This document shows positions 40,350 through 49,075 of a stretch of 64,000 nt of DNA, piece after piece. Where the stretch lies: positions 1 to 64,000 of the forward strand of contig DASWJH010000107.1 of the NCBI GenBank assembly GCA_036397255.1. The letters are read 5' to 3'. This stretch comes from Nitrospiria bacterium (GTDB lineage Bacteria > Nitrospirota > Nitrospiria > DASWJH01). Within the stretch, counting starts at the first letter, position 1, and the number at the start of each line of letters is the position of its first letter. A program made the translations under genes and the position numbers. Below the pieces are notes generated by a model. That model worked only from the letters and a program-made list of their open reading frames with translations, was not told the origin of the DNA and ran no database searches.

Positions 40350-40391
40350 AAAAAAGCCAACACGCCCTAACGAAAAAGAGTTCATGTTGGC
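40350..40391 (-). promoter_or_regulatory. terminator-like hairpin in the icd leader
   Basis: On the minus strand GCCAACA (40391-40385) and TGTTGGC (40362-40356) can pair around a 22-base loop, followed by TTTTTTG. It ends about 60 bases before the icd ATG with no upstream gene to terminate, so it could be an attenuator. The same GCCAACACG word occurs after icd near 37992. Confidence 0.4.
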
Positions 40392-40892
40392 CAGAAATGG
40401 AGATTGCCCTCGGCTACAACCCCCCCAAAAAAATGTGTGGTCTATTTCCGCCTCGAAGGGTTCAGGGACAAAATAATGCAGATCTAACTATTCGTTTTTA
40501 TTGGTATTATAAAAAAATAGGGCTAACCCTAACCGCTATATTTTTGGATCCCTTATGGATGGAAATATTAAACGATACCGAAGGGTTGCAAGTCAAGAAA
40601 ATTTATAAAGGCCTCTTTAGTCTAAATTTACTTCTGAAAATCACAATTTAATAGAAATATTTTAATGCCTTAACTTGGTCCCACATAAGCTAATTCCAGG
40701 GAAAATTTTTCCCATTAAAGTCAATTTTTTTATTAAATAAAGAAACAATTTTTGGAAGAATTTTTCATTATTTAAAACCCAAAATTTTTTCTCGTATTTT
40801 TTTACCTTTAAATAACAAAATTTCAAATAAAAACAAATGGATACATAAGCTGAGTTTTAGAGATGGAATTGAAATATATATAGGTATCAAAG

Positions 40893-40911
40893 TTGCACTA
40901 TTTTGGTGCAA
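40893..40911 (+). promoter_or_regulatory. NtrC-box-like palindrome
   Basis: TTGCAC-TATTTTG-GTGCAA: perfect six-base arms with a seven-base centre. GCACTAN4GGTGC spacing and sequence match, as I recall, the enhancer sites of E. coli glnA. It ends 20 bases before the PEP-CTERM start codon, close to the ribosome site, which is an unusual place for an enhancer. Confidence 0.45.
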
Positions 40912-40931
40912 ATTCTAAAGGAGGTTTCACT

Positions 40932-41675
40932 TTGTTCATTCGTTTCTTGCTTTCAACCCTGTCCGTGGGAATAATTTTAGCTTTTGCACCAAATGCTAAA
41001 GCGATCCCCGTTTATTTCGGTACACCTGTGGAATCTCTTGGGTCTTCCACCCAAGCCGTCCCCACCTGTCCGAGTTTGGAGGGAGCCTCCTGTTACAACT
41101 CCCAAACGGGAGAAATAAAGTTTTTCATACCCTTAAGCAGCACCTACAGCGGGGTTTATGGTGTCACTTCGGTTCCAGGGGGGACTGCGGGAACGGTTTC
41201 CGATATAGGATCAGGCCTTCAAAATTCTTTGACCATGTATTTAAGATTTGAACCGATTAATCTTTCCTCAACCAATGCATCCCTTGAATTCGTCTTCACC
41301 GATTTGGATTTATCTGGTGTAAATGATCCGTTCGGGTTTACGGAAACCATCCAGTTTTTTGATAGCCAAGGAAATTCTTTTACTTCACCCATCAACCTTT
41401 TCAACCAGCAACCAGGTTCCGGTGAACTGCCTTATTCTATATCGGGGGATTCTTACTCACAAACCATTTTATTTTCAAATATTTCACCTATTGTGAGTGG
41501 GAATTTAGTTCCAGATCCCTTCTTTGTAAAATTAAGCTTGGGAAGCCAGTTTTATACCAACGGCCGAAACACACCCGAATTCCTAACCGCTCGCTTGGCG
41601 AGTGTCCCTGAACCTGCAACACTTCTTTTAATGGGTTCCGGCCTTCTGGCCTTTGGTCTTCTCCGAAAAAAATAA
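40932..41675 (+). CDS. PEP-CTERM sorting domain protein
   Basis: Secreted protein of about 247 residues. A signal peptide (FLLSTLSVGIILAFAPNAKA) opens it, an uncharacterised beta-rich, Ser/Gly/Thr-rich body follows, and it ends in the PEP-CTERM signal: VPEPATLLLMG, a short hydrophobic helix, and basic RKK. Exosortase is expected to cut this signal and release or anchor the protein, usually with exopolysaccharide. No exosortase gene is in the window. I moved the start to the TTG at 40932, seven bases after GGAGG; the upstream TTG at 40893 lies before that site and would spoil the signal peptide. Confidence 0.88.
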   Translation: MFIRFLLSTLSVGIILAFAPNAKAIPVYFGTPVESLGSSTQAVPTCPSLEGASCYNSQTGEIKFFIPLSSTYSGVYGVTSVPGGTAGTVSDIGSGLQNSLTMYLRFEPINLSSTNASLEFVFTDLDLSGVNDPFGFTETIQFFDSQGNSFTSPINLFNQQPGSGELPYSISGDSYSQTILFSNISPIVSGNLVPDPFFVKLSLGSQFYTNGRNTPEFLTARLASVPEPATLLLMGSGLLAFGLLRKK

Positions 41676-41926
41676 AAAGAAAAAAATGATTTCCCATCCC
41701 TCGGTCCGAACAAACAAAATGTCACGCACGTAACGTTAATATTGGGGCATTCTTTATGGACCTTTTTTGGCAAACGCCCCTTTCTCAATCCCACACTAAG
41801 TTCATTTATCTCCCTTTGAAATACCTTATCTTCTCCCCAACTCCTCCATTTCTTTTCCCAATCCTCGACTTTTTTTTCGAAAATGCAGGATTTATAAAAC
41901 AGGGTTGATTTAACAATCATTGATCA

Positions 41927-42120
41927 GGGTCGGACCAAGCTAACACATTGATTTAAAAGTTTAAACTTTCCAAATATACCCCTTCTCAAACCTTAACCCC
42001 CCTTTTTCACCCTCAAAAAGATTATTATAAGGGCCAATGGTTTCCCGAAGCTCAAATCCCCCATCCCCTTTTATCACTTTTCTTCCCGCCCCTGTTTTAT
42101 TCCTTAACTTGGTCCGACCC
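41927..42120. mobile_element. possible MITE with 17-bp terminal inverted repeats
   Basis: Left end GGGTCGGACCAAGCTAA (41927-41943); right end TTAACTTGGTCCGACCC (42104-42120). The ends are inverted repeats with one mismatch, 194 bp overall, with no gene inside. A truncated right-end word CCTTAACTTGGTCC also lies at 40668. Target-site duplications are not evident. The ends resemble those seen around REP-associated transposases, but none is present here. Confidence 0.45.
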
Positions 42121-42164
42121 CGGGGGCGGGACGAGCGAGACGCGCGTTATAGGGCGTTCCGCTC

Positions 42165-42191
42165 CTGGATTCCCGTTTTCGCGGGAATGAC
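42165..42191. repeat. palindromic repeat copy
   Basis: CTGGATTCCCG, TTTTC, GCGGGAATGAC, same family as the copies at 33-35.6 kb. It overlaps the start of the 37-base repeat. Confidence 0.75.
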
Positions 42192-42222
42192 GAAATTTAC
42201 CCACCCACTTCCACGATGAGCC
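42186..42222. repeat. 37-base dispersed repeat, second copy
   Basis: Matches bases 101-137 at all but two positions (AATGAC-AAATTTACCCAC-CACTTCCACGATGAGCC, split here for length). At both sites it directly follows a palindromic repeat, so it may be part of a larger element. Confidence 0.75.
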
Positions 42223-42234
42223 TTAAAAACTAAA

Positions 42235-43524
42235 TTATCCGGATTTTCCCTCATTTGGAACCACAATTTTGACAATTTTATTTTTCCCCACATTTAATAG
42301 GAATGGGACCTGGGTAATATCAATCTCAAGCCCCTCATCATTTACCGTGGTTCCATTCATTCTTACTGCCCCTTGTTTAATTAACCGACGGGCGGCGCCA
42401 TTGCTTTTGGCAAAGGATGCTATGACAATTAACCTGCAAATCCAAAGTTTTCCACCTTTCCACTCATTTAAGGGAACCTCAACCTGATCCCCCTTCCAAT
42501 CCCCAATGGAAATATCACCAATAACTCCCGCGGTGCCAACGGCCTTACCGCTTAACATTTTTGCGCTTTCCTCATAGGCCTGTTTTGCTTTTTTTGCCTG
42601 ATCCATCCCATGAAAACGGGTAACAATTTCTTCTCCTAAATTCATCTTTAAATCACGGGGAGACACTTCCCCTGAATTCAAACTTTTTCCATACTTTTTT
42701 ATTTCTTCAATGGACCGATCACTCAACAATTCGAAATATTTCAGCATAATCGTATCGGGAATTTGCATGATCTTTACAAACATTTCATGAGGCGAATCTT
42801 CCAGGGCGATATAATTCCCCGATGTCTTACTCATCTTCTTCACCCCATCGGTTCCTTCTAATAAGGGGAGTGTAATCACCACTTGGGGATCCTGTCCCAC
42901 CGAACGCTGGAGGTCTCGGCCTACGAGTAAGTTGAATTTTTGATCCGTGCCGCCCAGTTCCACATCCGCCCGCAAGGCAACCGAATCATACCCTTGAACC
43001 AAGGGATAGAGAAACTCATGGATGCTGATGGGTTTCTGCTCATGGTACCTTTTTCTAAAATCATCCCGTTCTAACATCCGGGCCACATTATATTGTGCAC
43101 AGAGCCGTATGAGATCCTCCGCCTTCATTTTCTCCATCCACTCACTGTTAAAAACCACTTTTGTTTTTTTCCGGTCCAGGATTTTAAACACCTGCTGTTC
43201 GTAAGTTTTAGCATTCTCCAAAACCTCATCCCGGCTTAATGATTTTCTTGTCTCCGAAACCCCTGTGGGATCTCCAATCATCCCCGTAAAATCCCCGATT
43301 AAAAAATAAACTTCATGTCCCAAATACTGAAATTGCTTTAATTTTTGAATCAACACAGTATGCCCTAAATGCAGATCCGGTGCGGTGGGATCAAAACCGG
43401 CTTTAATACGGAGGGGGGTATGGTTTTGGTGGGATTTTGCCAATTTTTCCCGAAGCTCATTTTCTTGAATAACCTCCAATGTTCCCCGCGCGATGAGGTC
43501 CATCTCCTTATCCAGTTTCTGCAT
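42235..43524 (-). CDS. tyrS: tyrosyl-tRNA synthetase
   Basis: Class I aminoacyl-tRNA synthetase for tyrosine. The 429 residues show the HIGH-type motif HLGH at residues 52-55 within [15 protein letters not shown], the KMSKS-type motif KMSKTSGN near residue 232, and a C-terminal S4 RNA-binding domain ([17 protein letters not shown]). This is the TyrZ-like bacterial branch. A gcvH terminator sits upstream, so tyrS has its own promoter. The protein is complete. Confidence 0.96.
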   Translation of the reverse strand: MQKLDKEMDLIARGTLEVIQENELREKLAKSHQNHTPLRIKAGFDPTAPDLHLGHTVLIQKLKQFQYLGHEVYFLIGDFTGMIGDPTGVSETRKSLSRDEVLENAKTYEQQVFKILDRKKTKVVFNSEWMEKMKAEDLIRLCAQYNVARMLERDDFRKRYHEQKPISIHEFLYPLVQGYDSVALRADVELGGTDQKFNLLVGRDLQRSVGQDPQVVITLPLLEGTDGVKKMSKTSGNYIALEDSPHEMFVKIMQIPDTIMLKYFELLSDRSIEEIKKYGKSLNSGEVSPRDLKMNLGEEIVTRFHGMDQAKKAKQAYEESAKMLSGKAVGTAGVIGDISIGDWKGDQVEVPLNEWKGGKLWICRLIVIASFAKSNGAARRLIKQGAVRMNGTTVNDEGLEIDITQVPFLLNVGKNKIVKIVVPNEGKSG

Positions 43525-43590
43525 TTAATCCTCGACTTTATCTGCCCTTAATTACCAAAAATTTAAATTACCATTTGTTCAAAAGAAAAA

Positions 43591-43617
43591 ACCCAGTCCA
43601 AAGGACTGGGTTTTTTT
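43591..43617 (-). terminator. rho-independent terminator of gcvH
   Basis: ACCCAGTCC (43591-43599), AAA loop, GGACTGGGT (43603-43611): nine perfect base pairs with T-runs on both sides, so it can work in either direction. It lies between the gcvH stop and the tyrS start. Confidence 0.88.
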
Positions 43618-43642
43618 CTCCTTAGGGAAAAACACCCATTGA

Positions 43643-44059
43643 TTATCTTTCCTCACCCAAATCTTCCTCTTCTTCATCGGATTCCGTTTCTAAAAACTTC
43701 CCATACTCCTTTTGATTCATTAAATTTTCCAACTCCGAGGGATCAGACATTTCAATGACGGCAATCCACCCTTTTCCATAGGGATCTTCATTAATCATTT
43801 CAGGGTTTTCGTTTAACTCATCATTTACTTCTACCACCCGCCCACTGACCGGTGACAACACCGGGGCAGTGGTTTTGGTAGATTCAACCTCTGAAATTTC
43901 ATCTTCGGTACTGACTTCCGCATTTAACTCTGGCATTTCCACATAAACGATGTCTCCCAATTGATCCTGGGCATAATCCGAAATGCCAATTACCGCTCTT
44001 TTTCCTTCACTCCGGACCCATTCATGGTCTTCGGTAAATCTTAAATCATCAAGGTTCAT
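43643..44059 (-). CDS. gcvH: glycine cleavage system H protein
   Basis: Lipoyl carrier of the glycine cleavage system. From ATG 44059 it has 138 residues, with the lipoyl-Lys in EVESTKTTAPVLSPVSG near residue 62 and the typical HEWVRSEG start and EMPELNAEV segment. An acidic tail (ESDEEEEDLGEE) is added at the C-terminus. I chose 44059 because GGAGG lies five bases before it; a TTG 12 bases earlier is less likely. No gcvT, gcvP or lipoate ligase gene is near, so it may instead donate lipoate to other enzymes. Confidence 0.94.
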   Translation of the reverse strand: MNLDDLRFTEDHEWVRSEGKRAVIGISDYAQDQLGDIVYVEMPELNAEVSTEDEISEVESTKTTAPVLSPVSGRVVEVNDELNENPEMINEDPYGKGWIAVIEMSDPSELENLMNQKEYGKFLETESDEEEEDLGEER

Positions 44060-44202
44060 AAAATCCTCCAACTTCTTGAAATCTGGGAAATATTAAAACA
44101 GTTGTTTTCTGCTGTCAAGAAAATTACGCTGGAATGAAGAAATAAGGGGTTCAATGAAAGAATCGGGACCTAACTTCGCTGAAAGGGGGGTAAAAAACCT
44201 GT

Positions 44203-44859
44203 TTATTTTCCCCCTTCCATTTCCTTTTTGATCCGCTCAACCTGTCCACGAAGGTCCTCAATTTCATGTGCCATATATTCTAATTGTTCCATTACAGGGT
44301 CAGGCAAATCGGTATGATTCAACTGTACCGATGGACGGCTGGAAGCAGGTCCACGGATAATCCGGCCAGGAATGCCCACCACCGTTGAATCCGAGGGAAC
44401 GGACCGCAGAACCACGGAATTTGCTCCAATTTTGACATTGTCCCCAACGGTAATTCCACCCAGGACCTTTGCCCCGGCTCCCACGACAACGCGATTTCCA
44501 AGAGAAGGATGGCGTTTCCCTTTTTCCTTACCCGTTCCTCCCAGGGTTACCCCCTGGAAAAGGGTCACATCCTCTCCAATTTCACTGGTTTCCCCAATCA
44601 CCACCCCCATTCCATGATCGATAAAAAACCCTGGTCCTATTTTTGCCCCAGGGTGAATTTCAATTCCCGTAAAAAGACGAACCACCTGAGACAAAAGCCT
44701 GGGGAGAAAGGGGATTTTGTAAAGCCAAAGTTTGTGAGTAAGTCGGTGCCAAAGGATGGCGTGAAATCCGGAATAATTGATTAAGACTTCAAGGAGATTG
44801 TTGGCGGCTGGGTCACGGTCAAAAACAGCTTGTAGGTCTCGTCGAATGGTTGGAAACAT
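44203..44859 (-). CDS. cysE: serine O-acetyltransferase
   Basis: Acetylates serine with acetyl-CoA, the first step of cysteine synthesis. The 218 residues consist of an N-terminal helical part and a left-handed beta-helix of hexapeptide repeats: [40 protein letters not shown] and [15 protein letters not shown]. The catalytic His lies in IDHGMG near residue 84. A short coiled coil forms the C-terminus. No cysK is near. Start ATG at 44859. Confidence 0.94.
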   Translation of the reverse strand: MFPTIRRDLQAVFDRDPAANNLLEVLINYSGFHAILWHRLTHKLWLYKIPFLPRLLSQVVRLFTGIEIHPGAKIGPGFFIDHGMGVVIGETSEIGEDVTLFQGVTLGGTGKEKGKRHPSLGNRVVVGAGAKVLGGITVGDNVKIGANSVVLRSVPSDSTVVGIPGRIIRGPASSRPSVQLNHTDLPDPVMEQLEYMAHEIEDLRGQVERIKKEMEGGK

Positions 44860-44968
44860 GATTCCCTGCTCTATACCATTTTAAAAGAGACGCTTGGCAT
44901 GGCCCCGGAGGGGAATTTTTTCAAAATAAATATTACTTGGGTGTCACGATTTCTTTTCCCCGGATATG

Positions 44969-45454
44969 TCATATTTTTCGAACCTTACTCAGGGAACAGA
45001 TGGCCTGGGCAGCAATGCCTTCTTTTCTTCCAATAAAGCCAAGACCTTCCTGCGTGGTGGCTTTGATGTTCACGGATGTCTCAGAAACGTCCAAGGCCTT
45101 TGCTATTCGGGAACGTATTTCAGTTTTATAAGGCCCCATTTTAGGCTCTTCCGCCAGAATGATGACATCCAAGTTTTGTACCTCGTAACCCTTCTCCCGA
45201 ACCATTTTAAAAACCCGGTCCAGCAAGACCATGCTGGATATGCCTTTAAAAGCCGGGTCAGAGTCTGGAAAATGGGTTCCCAAATCTCCCGAACCCAGGG
45301 CACCCAGCAAGGCATCACAAAGGGCATGAACCAGAACATCCGCATCGGAATGGCCAGCCAAACCTTGGGGGTAGGGAATTACCGTTCCTCCGATGATTAA
45401 CGGCCGATTGGGGGAAAAAGGGTGAACATCATATCCGATACCCACCCGATTCAT
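44969..45454 (-). CDS. ispF: 2-C-methyl-D-erythritol 2,4-cyclodiphosphate synthase
   Basis: Closes the cyclic diphosphate in the MEP isoprenoid pathway. The 161 residues show GIGYDVHPF (metal-binding Asp/His) at residues 5-13, GHSDADVLVHALCDALLGA near 34, DLGTHFPDSDP and the zinc-site residues expected. It overlaps ispD by four bases (ATGA), the usual order ispD-ispF. Confidence 0.97.
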   Translation of the reverse strand: MNRVGIGYDVHPFSPNRPLIIGGTVIPYPQGLAGHSDADVLVHALCDALLGALGSGDLGTHFPDSDPAFKGISSMVLLDRVFKMVREKGYEVQNLDVIILAEEPKMGPYKTEIRSRIAKALDVSETSVNIKATTQEGLGFIGRKEGIAAQAICSLSKVRKI

Positions 45455-46161
45455 AATTCCACCGAAATTTGTCCCTCTCTCTGTTTTAAATAAAACTCAG
45501 CCAGGGCCAAATCCTCCGGAGTGGTAATTTTAATATTTTCCACCTCCCCTTCCACAATTTGGATGGAAATTCCAAGGCGTTCAACCAGAGAAGCCTCATC
45601 GGTCCCTTCGTAACCCTCGGCCAAAGCTTCCCGGTGAGCCTTCTCCAAAATTGGTCTTTGAAAAACCTGGGGAGTCTGAGCCCGCCAAAGTATTTCCCGG
45701 TTTACTGTTGCCTCCACACAACCATCTTCTCCAACCTGTTTGACCGTTTCATGGATCGGAAGGGCAGCCAAAGCCCCCCCATGAACCTGGGCCTTTTCGA
45801 TACAGCTTCGGATCACCCCTTGTGAAACAAAAGGACGAACCCCATCATGGACCAGAATTATATCCGAACACGGGTCCGAATGGATCAATCCCTGATAAAC
45901 CGATTCCTGGCGGGTTTCCCCGCCTGGAACAAGGCACCGGACTTTTTGAAAGCCCGAACCTTTGATAATCTCCTCTTCGCATTGCTCCAAAGACTCTTTT
46001 GAAACCACCAGCACTACTTCGCTTACGGACTCAGCTCCCTCGAATTGAAGGAGGGTATGCGCTAATATGGAACGGCCCCTCAATTCAATGAAAGGCTTTT
46101 GAATGGGAGACCTCATTCGTTTTCCCACCCCTGCGGCAACGATGATAGCAGTGGTTTTCAC
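45451..46161 (-). CDS. ispD: 2-C-methyl-D-erythritol 4-phosphate cytidylyltransferase
   Basis: Forms CDP-methylerythritol from MEP and CTP. The 236 residues begin with IIVAAGVGKRM, the cytidylyltransferase signature, then KPFIELRGRSILAHTL, VHDGVRPF near residue 104, and TPQVFQRP and TDEASLVE in the C-terminal part. Only six bases separate it from the PIN/TRAM gene, and it overlaps ispF, so PIN/TRAM-ispD-ispF form an operon. Confidence 0.96.
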   Translation of the reverse strand: MKTTAIIVAAGVGKRMRSPIQKPFIELRGRSILAHTLLQFEGAESVSEVVLVVSKESLEQCEEEIIKGSGFQKVRCLVPGGETRQESVYQGLIHSDPCSDIILVHDGVRPFVSQGVIRSCIEKAQVHGGALAALPIHETVKQVGEDGCVEATVNREILWRAQTPQVFQRPILEKAHREALAEGYEGTDEASLVERLGISIQIVEGEVENIKITTPEDLALAEFYLKQREGQISVEL

Positions 46162-46167
46162 TTCTCT

Positions 46168-47196
46168 TTAACCTCGTGCCACCTTTAATTCCTCCTTCTC
46201 ACTTTCATCTTTTAATCGGGTGAAAATCATCCGACCCGCAGTGGTCTGTAAAACACTGGTCACCACCACATCCACATTTCGGCCAATATATCGGCGGGCA
46301 TCATCCACCACAATCATGGTGCCATCATCCAAGTAGGCAACCCCTTGACCGGCTTCTTTCCCTTCTTTCAACACAAAGACCCTCATGGTCTCCCCCGGAA
46401 GAACCACCGGTTTCAGCGCGTTGCAAAGGGAGTTAATATTTAAAACCCGCACCCCCTGAAGCTCCGCAACCTTGTTTAAATTCAAATCATTGGTTACAAT
46501 TTTCCCTAGTATCTCTTTTCCCAGCGCCACCAGTTTCGCATCCACTTCACGAATATGGGGAAAATCATTTTCGACTAGCTGAACATCAATTTCCGACATT
46601 TTTTGAATGCGGTGCAGTATATCCAAACCCCTCCTACCCCGAGCCCGTTTCATGGAATCAGAAGAATCAGCAATATGTTGAAGCTCCTGTAAAATAAAAT
46701 GGGGAATAATAAAGGTCCCATCCAAAAAACCGGTCTCGCACAAATCTGCAATTCTTCCATCAATAATCGTGCTGGTATCCAGAATTTTGTTATTGGTGGC
46801 TTGGGTCTCCTCCCCTCTCCCCGATGAAATAAAACCGAGGCCGGGAAGTTTTCCCCACCGGATGCCCAACACAATCCCCAAATAAGAAAACAAAGCCAAC
46901 GCAAACAACTGCCAAATGGCTAAAAATTTACCCCCATCAAAAAAAAGCGACTCCGTAATGAAGAGGATAACTCCCGCAGAAACCATTCCCGCTAATAGCC
47001 CAAGGAGCCCTCCCAGAACCACCTTGGTGGAAAGTTTCTGAAAACCAAATTCCAATGAAATCACAAAAAGTGCAATGAGTCCTCCGACCCCAGCTCCCAC
47101 CATAGAATGAACATCCGAAAACCCTTTCAAAAAAACATAAAAGCCAGCCAGGGCGCTGACCAGTAAAAAAACCAATCTTCCAATAACTGCAGCCAT
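46168..47196 (-). CDS. membrane-anchored PIN/TRAM domain protein
   Basis: The 342 residues have four N-terminal membrane segments (about 5-25, 32-50, 60-85, 93-115), then a PIN nuclease-like domain ([15 protein letters not shown], with Asp residues of the active site at both ends: DTS near 137 and TNDLNLNK near 237) and a C-terminal TRAM domain ([20 protein letters not shown]). This is the Bacillus YacL architecture. Predicted endoribonuclease, substrate unknown. It commonly precedes ispD, as here. Confidence 0.92.
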   Translation of the reverse strand: MAAVIGRLVFLLVSALAGFYVFLKGFSDVHSMVGAGVGGLIALFVISLEFGFQKLSTKVVLGGLLGLLAGMVSAGVILFITESLFFDGGKFLAIWQLFALALFSYLGIVLGIRWGKLPGLGFISSGRGEETQATNNKILDTSTIIDGRIADLCETGFLDGTFIIPHFILQELQHIADSSDSMKRARGRRGLDILHRIQKMSEIDVQLVENDFPHIREVDAKLVALGKEILGKIVTNDLNLNKVAELQGVRVLNINSLCNALKPVVLPGETMRVFVLKEGKEAGQGVAYLDDGTMIVVDDARRYIGRNVDVVVTSVLQTTAGRMIFTRLKDESEKEELKVARG

Positions 47197-47312
47197 ATGA
47201 CACCCCCTTATAAATATGGTTAAAAATTAATTAAAACAATTAAACAACCTCCCCACACAGGGTTTATACATCAATAAAATTAACCCTCAATAAAAAAAAT
47301 AAACAAAATGAA

Positions 47313-48854
47313 TCATTCGGAAGAAACCGTCACAAAGAACGTCCTACCTTCACGAAATACCAGAAGAAGAATCGTTTTATCTTTTTTAAGACTGGAAACA
47401 ACTTTTTGATAATCCTTCATGGAACGAATTTTTTTACGATCTATTTCCTGAATAACATCTCCTCTTTGAAGTCCCGAGCGTTCCACCCGCGTATCCCCTG
47501 TTACATTTGAAACCACCACCCCCTGAATTTCTTTTGGAAGATCCAACTGACGAATAATATCCGCAGCCAGTTCTTGAACCTCCAACCCGTTGAGCACATT
47601 ATCCATTTCCTCCGGAACCACCTCTTCTCCCAAACGGGCTTCCGTGAGGTCTTTCGGAAGATCCCCTATTTTTACCTTAAATATTTTTTCCTTTTGATCC
47701 CGTAATACTTTTAACTCCACTTTTGTTCCAACGGTAGTTTGAGCCACCATATTGCGAAGTTGGCTTACGCTTTTTACAATTTTTTCTTGGTATTCCAGAA
47801 TAACATCCCCTCTTTCCAACCCCGCATCGTGGGCGGGGCTATCCGGGAACACATCGCTCACCAAGGCCCCTTTCAACTCCTCCACACCGAATTGCTTACC
47901 CAATTCCGGACTAATTTCTTGTATTGAAACCCCTAACCATCCGCGAACCACTTTTCCAGTTTTAATTAAACTGTTCATGACCGATTGCGCCATATTACTG
48001 GGAACCGCAAACCCAATCCCTTGATAACCTCCACTCCGTGTAAAAATAGCCGTATTGATTCCGATCACCTCTCCCCGGATATTGACCAATGCCCCCCCTG
48101 AATTTCCTGGATTGATTGCAGCATCCGTTTGGATAAAATCTTCATAATCGGCAATTCCCACGTTGGCTCTACCCACCGCACTGATAATACCCATGGTTAC
48201 CGTTTGGTTGAGTCCAAAGGGATTACCAATGGCCAAAACATATTCCCCCACTTGCAGAAAATCAGAATTTCCCCAAACCGCAGAGGGAAAATCATTCTTG
48301 CCTTCAATTTTAATAACGGCAACATCGCTTTTAGGATCACTTCCCACCAATTTCCCTTTATATTCCTGGCGGTTCGACAAAAACACCTTGATTTCGCTGG
48401 CTTGCTCGACCACATGATTATTGGTCACAATATAACCCTCCGGGTCAACAATCACGCCCGACCCCAAACTTTGCTCCTGGTGTTGCCGGGGCATTTGAAA
48501 CTGCCGAAAAAATTCATCACCGAAAAAACGCCGGAAAAAAGGATCATCGAAAAGTGGAGCCTGGCCACCTCCCCCGCCCCCTCCTGGACGCTTAATAACA
48601 CGGGTGCTTGAAATATTTACCACCGCGGGAGTAACCGTCTTTGAAATTTCCATGAACGAGAGTTCAGGCCCATTGGGCGGGAAAGAAGGAAGGGCGGAAC
48701 GGATCTGGTCCTCACTTTCGGCCTGCCCAAAGGGAAGCCAATCCAAATGCGTTGAGACCACAACGCCGATAACAATCCCCATAAGAATAAGAAGGCCGGA
48801 CAAAATAACACGATTTCTCCCCTGACTTTCTCGAAGAACCATTCTCTCCCCCAT
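47313..48854 (-). CDS. HtrA/DegP-type periplasmic serine protease
   Basis: Envelope quality-control protease of the Do family, 513 residues. An N-terminal membrane anchor (about 16-35) leads to a linker with a seven-Gly run at 91-97, then the trypsin-like domain with His147 (TNNHVVEQ), Asp177 (KSDVAVIKI) and Ser252 (NPGNSGGALVN). Two PDZ domains follow (about 300-390 and 410-505). The first ATG lacks a good ribosome site, so an ATG at 48842 behind GGGGGAG is an alternative. A strong promoter lies 48 bases upstream of the start. Confidence 0.94.
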   Translation of the reverse strand: MGERMVLRESQGRNRVILSGLLILMGIVIGVVVSTHLDWLPFGQAESEDQIRSALPSFPPNGPELSFMEISKTVTPAVVNISSTRVIKRPGGGGGGGQAPLFDDPFFRRFFGDEFFRQFQMPRQHQEQSLGSGVIVDPEGYIVTNNHVVEQASEIKVFLSNRQEYKGKLVGSDPKSDVAVIKIEGKNDFPSAVWGNSDFLQVGEYVLAIGNPFGLNQTVTMGIISAVGRANVGIADYEDFIQTDAAINPGNSGGALVNIRGEVIGINTAIFTRSGGYQGIGFAVPSNMAQSVMNSLIKTGKVVRGWLGVSIQEISPELGKQFGVEELKGALVSDVFPDSPAHDAGLERGDVILEYQEKIVKSVSQLRNMVAQTTVGTKVELKVLRDQKEKIFKVKIGDLPKDLTEARLGEEVVPEEMDNVLNGLEVQELAADIIRQLDLPKEIQGVVVSNVTGDTRVERSGLQRGDVIQEIDRKKIRSMKDYQKVVSSLKKDKTILLLVFREGRTFFVTVSSE

Positions 48855-48901
48855 ATGATGTTTTTTCTTAAGTTACTGGATTGCGTCTGAAGACTGAATT
48901 T

Positions 48902-48930
48902 ATTATACTATTGAAGTTTTCCAAATGCAA
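48902..48930 (-). promoter_or_regulatory. sigma70-type promoter of htrA
   Basis: On the minus strand TTGCAT (48930-48925), exactly 17 bases, then TATAAT (48907-48902). The -10 is perfect and the leader to the start is about 40 bases. This is the best promoter in the window. Confidence 0.75.
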
Positions 48931-49028
48931 CGCAAGTATAGGGTTTTCTTCTATAAATTCTAAAATGAGAGCCCCTTCCAATTACAAAATAAGGTCTATT
49001 GGGTAAACCTTTTTATAAAATTCCCAGG

Positions 49029-49047
49029 AAGGGTTTATTTAACCCTT
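49029..49047 (+). promoter_or_regulatory. hairpin in the bioA leader
   Basis: AAGGGTT (49029-49035), TATTT loop, AACCCTT (49041-49047): seven perfect base pairs ending about 28 bases before the bioA start. No match to the BirA or BioR operator consensus that I know. It may be an operator or an mRNA structure. Confidence 0.4.
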
Positions 49048-49075
49048 GGAATTGTCATATTTTTTTAAAGGAAAA

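Larger units (their letters stand above)
41676..42234. other. gap with an inverted-repeat element and shared repeats
   Basis: No gene in 559 bases. It contains the 194-bp element with 17-base inverted ends (41927-42120), a palindromic repeat (42165-42191) and the 37-base word shared with the window's left end (42186-42222). The part 41760-41900 shows no recognisable features. Confidence 0.65.

Noticed and set aside
40331-40651. 106-codon + strand frame upstream of icd
   Set aside because: Overlaps the icd leader, has low-complexity AT-rich composition and no domain; more likely chance.
40677-40690. Possible sigma54 -24/-12 promoter (GG-N10-GC)
   Set aside because: Only the GG and GC are right; neighbouring bases fit the TGGCAC/TTGCA consensus poorly, and it is about 240 bases from the gene.
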